Of a stretch of 64,000 nt of DNA, positions 57,476 through 64,000 are shown piece by piece (position 1 is the stretch's first letter; each line of letters starts with the position of its first letter). The notes beneath the pieces are model-generated. The model saw only the letters and a program-made list of their open reading frames with translations, was not told the origin of the DNA and ran no database searches. Where the stretch lies: positions 91,060,575 through 91,124,574 of the forward strand of contig NC_092872.1 of NCBI RefSeq assembly GCF_028372415.1, in the 5' to 3' direction. Position numbers and translations under genes: made by a program. This DNA is from Notamacropus eugenii. Taxonomy: Eukaryota; Chordata; Mammalia; Diprotodontia; Macropodidae.

Positions 57476-59876
57476 TTGTCTGTGGTACCTTTTAGCAAAA
57501 TGTAGTTTCCCTAGTGATTTCCCTACTTTTTCTTTGGCTTTATTTGAGATCATGATTGCTATCCTTGTCCTTATCCCTGCCCTGACATTCTGTTCCAGCT
57601 CCTTATTTTAACTCTGTGTGAATCTTTCTGTTTCAAGTATATTTCTTGTAAACAACATATTGTTGGATTTTGTTTTCTAATCCACTCTGTTATCTTCTTC
57701 CATTTTATAGATGAGTTCATCCCATTCACATTCACAATTATGATCGCTGACTATGCATTACCCTCTTTCCTATTCTCAATTACTTTTCGTCCCTTTATTT
57801 CCCTGCCTTCCCTTTAAGAGTCTCTTTTGTTTCTGAATAATGCCTCTCTTAATCTACCCTTCTCTTATTCCTCCTTTTTTGTTGGCTCCTTTCCCTTCCA
57901 TTTCCATGTTGGGTAAGACATATTTCTCTACCAGCTGTGTATATGTTTATTCTTTCTGCCTTTAATCAGTTCAGAAGAGATTGATGTTCAAGTGTTGCCT
58001 GCTTCTCCATCCCTCCACTGCCCCTCTTTACCACATTTTTTTTAGTGAAATAATTGTGAAATAATACCCCTCTCTCAGTGTTCCTTCCCACCCTTTCCCT
58101 TTTTCTTTTGAAATCATCCAAACAACAGAATCATACCCAGGCTCTCTGCCTAATTAAATTTTGCCTATGATCCTTGATGATAATAATGTTCTGAGGGGGC
58201 TACATGTATCATATTCCTCTATAAGAATATAAACAGTTTAACTTATTTAATCTCTTTTGATTTCTCCATCTTATTTACCTTTTTATTCTTCTCTTTGCTC
58301 CTGTATTGTGTGTCAAATAGTCTACTCAGCTCTGGTCTTTTCATTAGGAATGCTTTTCATCAGGAATGGTTAATTTCATTAAAGGTCAATTTTCTCCTCT
58401 CTAGGATTGTACTCAATTTTGCCAGGTAAGTTATCTTTGGTTGTAGGCCTATATCCTTTGTTTTCTAAAATATACTATTCCAAGGTCTCTAAATTTTTAT
58501 AATAATGGCTGTTAAATCTTATGTAATCCTAACTGTGGTTCCTTGATTCTTGAATTCTTTCTTTTTGGCTATTCACAATATTTTTTCTTTGATTGGAAGT
58601 TCTGGATTTTGGCTACAATATATCTGGGAGTTTGTTTTTCTTTCTTTCTCTCTTTCTTTTTTCTTTCTGGCATTTTTTCTATTTCCACTTTGCCTCTAGT
58701 TCTAAGAGATCTGGAGAGTTTTCTTTTAAGATTTTTTTGAAACATGCCTAAACTCTTTTTATTTTGTTATGACATTTAGACAGTACAATCATTCTTAAAT
58801 CATCTCTCCTTCATCTGTTTTCCAGATCAGTTGTTTTTTCCTATGAGATATGTCACATTTTCTTCTATTTTTTTCAGAATTTTGAATTTGTTTCATTATT
58901 TCTTGCTGTCTCATGGAATTACTAGTTTCCATTTGGTCAATTCTAAATTTTAAAGAGTTGTTTTCTTCAGTAAGTTTTTGTACCACTTTTTCCCAAGTTG
59001 TTAATTCTCTTTTCTTATCTTTATCCTTACCTCTTACTTCTTTCCCCATTTTCCCCTACATTGCTCTTACTTGGCTTTAAAAATAATTTTTAGGTCTTTC
59101 GTTTTAACTTCTACTTTAAATCTTCTAGAAATTCATGTTGGACTTGTGTCTGAGCTAAATTATTTTCTTTGAGGCTTTGCTTATAGATAGTTTCAACATA
59201 TTTTCATTCTGTTCTTTTGGGTTTCTGTCTTGAGCTTCCCTATCCTATTTTTATTGTTGTTTGTTTAGCTCTCCCAGCCTACTTTTTTACTTTGGACTTT
59301 ATATTAATTCTGGGCTTCATGCATTTCTGAAGGGAACTGCAGCCTAAGCTTCTATCTTTTTATGAGCTTCTTCTGCTTTCACAGCTCAGGCTGAGGTTCC
59401 TGCAAATTTTCAAGTGCTCCCAAAGGGGGTATCATCTAGAGTGAGTTCCCATTCCCCTCCTGATCTGACCTTTACAATTTCCTAACCAAGATTTGAGTCT
59501 GTTGACTTTTCCTTCATTAAGAGTTTCAGTAGGTTGATGCTGGACTGATTTGCAGTTAGCCCTCTGGTACGCACTGCAGGTTCAACATGACTGAACTGAC
59601 ACTTGCCCTTAGGCCTGGAACTCCTGCCCTGATTTTTCCATTGCAGACTCACAAGCTGGGCTAAAGGCTAATAGTACTCAGTTACTGCTTCTGGGATCAG
59701 AGCCACATATTTATATTTTCAAAATTTGTTACTTGTTCAGTACCCAGTTATGGCCCATGCTCATGACTGCTCCTCTCTGCCCTATATCTGTAACCTAGAA
59801 CTGGGTAGTGGACAATAGAGCTGCCAGATGGCACTCATTCTTATACCTAACACTAGTTCATGGAATCCTCTGGGAA

Positions 59877-59936
59877 TATAAATTTTGATTTCTGGAAAAT
59901 AAATTTTGATTTTGAGTATAAATTTTGATTGCTGAA
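59877..59936 (+). repeat. Three-copy ~20-bp tandem repeat
   Basis: 'ataaattttgatt' occurs three times at 20-21-bp spacing (59878, 59899, 59919), at the border between the L1 5' end and the next composite retroposon. Confidence 0.85.
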
Positions 59937-60440
59937 ACCTCACAAGATATCTTGGGGTTTATGGGCTAGATTTCTTTTTAAGGACCTTGCCTTAAACTTA
60001 AGTCACTCTGACTCTCATTGATTGGTCAACAATAGGTCCCAGCCCAAGTCTCTCTTGGTCATTGTTTGGGCTCTGATGGCTCAAAGTGAATGTAAATAGT
60101 GGTTGTTTCTGTTTTGGCCAGAAACCCTGAGGGTCTTCTCCTCCCAGATTGATTTTTTTTTTTTTGACTAGGTGAAACAGGTCATTTTTTTTTGGCCTCA
60201 TTTCTTATGTAGCCTTAATCACTTCATAGGCCTTGCCTTAGACTGAGACCTGGGAAAGACCTTAGCTTAAAAAGGTCAAAGTCTCCCACCTCATCCCGGG
60301 CCATCTCCAGTCTATATAGTGCCACTGGACCCAGGTGGCTAGAGGAGAGAGTGAGGCTGGTGACTTTACACAGCCCTGCCTCACTTCAATCTAATTTACT
60401 TGCAAGTCATGACATCACCTTTATGATGTCATGGTTGTCA
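59937..60440 (+). mobile_element. Composite retroposon, 5' incomplete
   Basis: 'ttggggtttatgggctagat', 'gattggtcaacaataggtcc', 'gccagaaaccctgagggtct', 'ccatctccagtctatatagt', 'gacttta' and the RTE-type tail up to about 60440. Its first ~100 bp matches the LTR head and its middle matches 53393-54425. Confidence 0.75.
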
Positions 60441-60474
60441 TGGTCTAAAGGTTCCTGGTCAGGAAACCAAAATA

Positions 60475-61559
60475 TGTTGCAGTCCAGGAAATACAAGGTT
60501 ACAGGTTGGGGGTCTGCTTTGAAAGAATTCGACCACTCAAACCATCTTTCACTCCAAGTAGCAATTTTATTATGACACTGGTTAGAGTGGGTGAGATTCC
60601 TAGTGAGTCTGCCTTATTTGTGATAACAATACAAGTGGGCCAGATTTTAAGAATTTAATGGGACAAGAATGACCCTTTTATATGGGAAAACTCTGGGAAT
60701 ATCTGGATGGGATTAAGGAGTGGCAAGTAGCCTGGGGTGGGCCAGGTACAGACAACAAGGACCACAATAAAAGGGCAGTTAAAAGGATTATTGACTAGAA
60801 TGAGCCTGGTACCTCAGAGGAAATCCAGGGATCTGAGTTCAGGGGCTGGGTTCCTGAAATTTGTAGGAAAGTTCAGAGACCTTTTCTCTTAGGGACTCAG
60901 CAAGAATCCCATCCTTCATCAACGTTCTTCAAGAATGAAGGATAAACAAATTCCCAGGGTATCCCCTGGGATCTCTTTCTGCCCTGGTATATCCTACCCT
61001 GGTGTCCTGTCTCAGGCTTCTTTCAGTTTTTCGGCATTCCAGAATGCTTCCTTCTATACACTCCTGGACAGACTCTAGCTACAGTATCTACAGATCTCAA
61101 TGTCACCCTAAGCCATCCCTGAATGGGAAAATTATTTACTGTGACTTTTTCTTGGATTTCCTGATAAGAATTCAGTCTTGTACATTTTCTAGATCATTGT
61201 GGGAAAGGGTTTGTGGAGACTTAGGTTATATTGCTTCCTCTTACTCTGTCTTGTTTCTATCTCTCCCTAAGTCTTTTAGACTTATTTGGAGTTTGGGAAG
61301 GAACCTATTGTGGTCCAATCTATGAGCTTCAGAGTGAACTGGGTTTAAGGTTTGTAAAAGAAGAAAGAAAGAAAGAACAAAAGAAAAAAAGAAAGAAAGA
61401 AGAAATCTAGTCAGTAAACCCCAAGTTAACTGGGCAGCTTCTGGCCATCAAAAGTTACTTTCCCTTGGAGAGGAACAGGAGAGAGAGAGGGAGAAGGAGA
61501 AGATGAGCTGAGTTACCCAACTAGCTGAGTCCCCATTCAGGCAGCTCAGTCTACTCACA
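60475..61559 (-). mobile_element. Solo LTR-like element of an endogenous retrovirus (fossil)
   Basis: About 1,085 bp on the minus strand, beginning TGTGAGTAGACTGAGC and ending GGACTGCAACA, so it has TG...CA termini. In minus orientation a TATA-like CATATAAAAGGG lies near 60675. An AATAAA signal follows about 100 bp downstream near 60568, and then a short U5-like end. This is LTR layout. No internal retroviral sequence adjoins, and I see no clear target duplication, so class and age are not assigned. The U3 contains a (TTTC)n tract, 61350-61400 on the plus strand. The first ~250-330 bp is shared with the composite retroposons. Confidence 0.65.
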
Positions 61560-61560
61560 G

Positions 61561-61795
61561 GTTTGTGTTTGTCCTTCATTTTCAAATAGGACCATGACAT
61601 CAGGGAAATGATGACATGATTTGCAGTTGATTTTGATTTGAGTGAGGGAGGGCTTTGCAAGGTTGCCAGCCTCACTTTCTCCTCTAGTGCCATCTGGATC
61701 CAGTGACCAGATATTCATCAGAATGACTGGAGATGGCCCAGGATACAATGGGAGACCCTGGCCCTTTTAGGCTAAGGCCTTTCTTTACCACACTA
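61561..61795 (-). mobile_element. RTE-type retroposon tail
   Basis: Reverse tail: 'gtttgtgtttgtccttcatt', 'gatgacatgatttgcagttg', 'gactggagatggcccagg', 'ggcccttttaggctaaggcc'. Its 3' end touches the first base of the LTR-like element. Confidence 0.8.
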
Positions 61796-62955
61796 TTGTC
61801 ACTGCATAAATGGTTCCCCTGTTCTATTAATTTCACTCAGCATCAATCTATATAAGTCTTCCCAGGTTTCTCTGAAACCTTCCCCTTTATATTTTCCTAC
61901 AGCATAATAATATACCATCACATTATATACCATAATTTTCTGTCATTCCTCAATTTATGGGCAGCCCTTCAAACTCCTATTTTTATCACCTCAAAAAGAA
62001 CTATAAATATTTTTGTACATTCTTAGAGGTTTTTGTTTTTGCTTAGGACTAATCCCTATATTAATCTACTCTCCTAATTTATCTTTCTCCTCTTTCTTTC
62101 TTATTTCCCTGTTGAGTGAAATGTATTCTTATACCCAACTGTGTATATGTACCTTCTCTCCTCTCTTTAAAAATACATTTTCCCCTTGCAGAATTATATT
62201 TAATTTTGACTGGTAGGTTATCAGTGGTGGTGTTCTTTCTATTCTAGAACATCATATTCCAAACTCTCTGCTCTTTTATAGTGGTGGCTATTAAGTTGTA
62301 TGTAATTTTAACTGTGGCTCCTTAGTACTTAAATTCATTCTTTTTAACTCCTTGCAGTATTCTTTCTTTGACGTGGAAACTCTGGATGTTGGCTATGCTA
62401 TATATACCTGGGAATTTTTATGTGAGGTTTTATTTCAGGAGTTAACCAGTACATTTTTTTTTCTTCTATTTCACCTTTGCTCTCTGGTGCAGAAAGATCT
62501 GGGCAGTTTTTAAGATTTCTTGAAATATAATATTTAGACTCTTTTCATTCATGGATTTCAAATATTATTCTTACATTTTCCCCCCAATCTGTTTTTCAGG
62601 TTGGTTGTTTTTTGTTATGAGATATCTTGCATTTTCTCCTATTTTTTAGTCTTCTAACTTTGTTTTGATATTTCTTGTTGCCTCATAAAGTCATTAGTTT
62701 CTATTTGGTTTATTCTAATTTTCAGGATATTTGTTCCCTGACCAAGATTTTGTATTTCTTCTGCCAATATGTTAATTCGCTTTCCAATTCTTCCTTCCAT
62801 AATTGTCATTTCTTTTCCATTTTTTTCTTTAAATGCTTCCATCTCATTTATAGAAATATTTTAACTCTTAAAAAAACTTTTGTTTCATCTCTACTTGGAA
62901 TTCTAGTCAAATTTATGTCCAACCTGTGTACCATGAGGTCTTCCTTGTATATTTT
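61796..62955 (-). mobile_element. Half-L1-like (HAL1-type) element
   Basis: Positions 61796-62020 are a reverse L1 3' UTR ('tttcactcagcatcaatcta', 'ccattctgtc'-like, 'caaaaagaactataaatatt'). From about 62045 the sequence is homologous to the ORF1/5' part of the L1 at 57.8-59.1 kb, including the coiled coil at 62654-62842 (ILKIRINQIETNDFMRQQEI). No ORF2 lies between. This is the layout of HAL1 elements, which keep ORF1 and the 3' UTR and lack ORF2. ORF1 is interrupted. Confidence 0.7.
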
Positions 62956-62957
62956 TT

Positions 62958-63032
62958 AAAGGGAGGGAGAAAGGATGGGGGAGGGAGAGAAGGAACGAAG
63001 GAAAGGAGAAAGGGAAGAAGGGAGAGAAGTCA
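62958..63032 (+). repeat. GA-rich purine tract
   Basis: About 75 bp of GGGA, GAAG and AGGG words next to the 5' end of the HAL1-like element. Confidence 0.9.
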
Positions 63033-63137
63033 GACTAGGGCACAACCAAAAATTATAACATTATAGCTTCTCACAGGCCTAGAGATTCTCTGCATCACCG
63101 TAGGGACTGGGGAACAGGTAGGCAGAAAAATCCTCTT

Positions 63138-63454
63138 CAGCATTTCCTAAACTGTGAGTCACAACCCCACATGGGGTTACATAACTGAATGTGGGGGTTG
63201 TGAAAAATTTGGCAACCGTAAAAGATTTCTGAAAGCATAAAGACCAAAAATTAATTAAAGATCAAATGCACAATGAATCCCAGGTGATTCTGGCAGTATT
63301 TGCCAGTGTTGCATCACACAACTTCACTGTAGCCTTGGATCTGAACGCAGTGTGCACACTCTGTACTGTTGTACATGCCTTCAGTCCACCCAACACGAAC
63401 AAATGCTGCTGAAATGTGGAAAAGGGGTCCTGAGTAGAAAAAGTTTAAGCCCTG
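63138..63454. mobile_element. hAT-Charlie non-autonomous element
   Basis: Left terminus 'cagcatttcctaaactgtga', then 'cacatggggttacataactg' and 'aaaaatttggcaaccgtaaa'. Right terminus 'aaagtttaagccctg' is the inverted counterpart. It resembles OposCharlie-type elements. No transposase frame, and a clear 8-bp duplication is not visible. Confidence 0.7.
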
Positions 63455-63962
63455 CTCTAGGTGACAACCCTTTTCTATACAAAACATTTTTTCCCTCCTT
63501 ACCTTTGGACTACTTGTAGAAAGCTATCCCTAGGAAACCTGATAAAATCAACTTGGGGCATCAGGGTGAGGAGTGACTAAGAAATCCTCAGAGGTTGCCA
63601 TTTTATAGAGCTGGATCTAACAAGTGTGAACAGATTTCAACAATTTGCTAATGGCAGCAGTTTGAGATGCTGTGTTTCACAATCACTGAAGCTGGTGAAA
63701 TGTTATAGTGTGCAGGTAGGCTTCCAGGGAATTGTGCATTGTAAACAAATAAGCAGACAGTGCCAGAAGCTTGGCCAATGCAAAATTCCACCCCTCAGTT
63801 TCCTATCCCTTACCTCCATTCCTCTTACCTCCTATTACATCTGGGACTGGAGAAAATGTTTGAAATTTCCAGACTACAGACTACACTTCTAACTGGCCTT
63901 AGTCTCATGCATACCAGCCCTCTGAGTCTATTCACAGACCAAGGCCTTTCAAGGACCTAGAA

Positions 63963-64000
63963 CAGGAATGGGGAACCTGTGGTCTCGAGGCCACTTGTGG
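63963..64000. mobile_element. Palindromic hAT element, cut by window end
   Basis: Left terminus 'caggaatggggaacctgtgg' followed by 'ctcgaggccacttgtgg' matches the other five copies. The rest lies beyond the window. Confidence 0.75.

Larger units (their letters stand above)
52263..59876 (-). mobile_element. Old L1 LINE, nearly full length, twice interrupted
   Basis: Reverse-strand L1 in three blocks: 52263-53392 (3' region), 54426-56940 (ORF2) and 57476-59876 (ORF2 N-terminus, ORF1, 5' UTR). RT translation at 55053-55313 reads QGFPLSPLLFHIILEM, then LLLFANYMMFYLENP. The catalytic FADD is FANY, so the copy is inactive. At 58795-59049 an ORF1-like coiled coil (KLTEENNSLKFRIDQMETS, then MRQQEIMKQ) remains. 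Without the two insertions it is about 6 kb, close to complete. Numerous stops and shifts date it as old. Confidence 0.88.

Overview
This looks like nuclear DNA from a marsupial mammal, and I find no convincing host gene in it. The call rests on repeat content. There are many tRNA-headed SINEs of the marsupial Mar/WALLSI type, usually in the 'cacacagctagtaagtgtctgag' family style, alongside ancient mammalian MIR, L2 and CR1/L3 remnants. There are also marsupial-type L1s, RTE-tailed retroposons that end in short CAA repeats, and repeated copies of a palindromic hAT element with CAGGGGTGGGG termini. Family names are from memory and were not searched. Element borders are usually good to 10-30 bp. 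The open frames in the window are short and lie in repeats, in simple sequence, or in anonymous DNA with no recognisable protein.

Layout. Positions 1-14.4 kb hold scattered SINE, MIR and L2 pieces, one 5'-truncated L1 (6722-7570), two palindromic hAT copies and long anonymous stretches. Positions 14.4-20.6 kb are a pile of LINEs: a CR1/L3 copy, an L2 copy split by two L1 fragments, an L1 3' end, and a second CR1/L3 copy split by an RTE tail. Positions 20.6-33 kb carry L1 tips, a perfect 25-bp-arm hairpin, an RTE-like retroposon and dense SINEs, including a SINE inside a SINE with an 11-bp target duplication. A solo LTR with a clean 5-bp target duplication sits inside a MIR copy at 33055-33539. 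Positions 34-44 kb are SINEs, a second long L2 and anonymous DNA. A broken plus-strand L1 fills 44.6-47.9 kb. A locally duplicated segment lies at 49.6 and 50.2 kb.

The most structured part is 52-63 kb. An old, nearly full-length minus-strand L1 (about 52.3-59.9 kb) is interrupted by two members of a composite retroposon family. These combine a 5' part shared with an LTR, a pyrimidine microsatellite and an RTE-type 3' tail. A third member lies at 59.9-60.4 kb and a fragment at 38.5 kb. The LTR that shares the 5' part is itself present at 60475-61559. Next to it is an L1 derivative that joins an L1 3' UTR directly to ORF1 (half-L1 type, 61796-62955). This composite family is the best candidate for something poorly described. 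Nothing here suggests an operon, CRISPR array, origin or other prokaryotic system.
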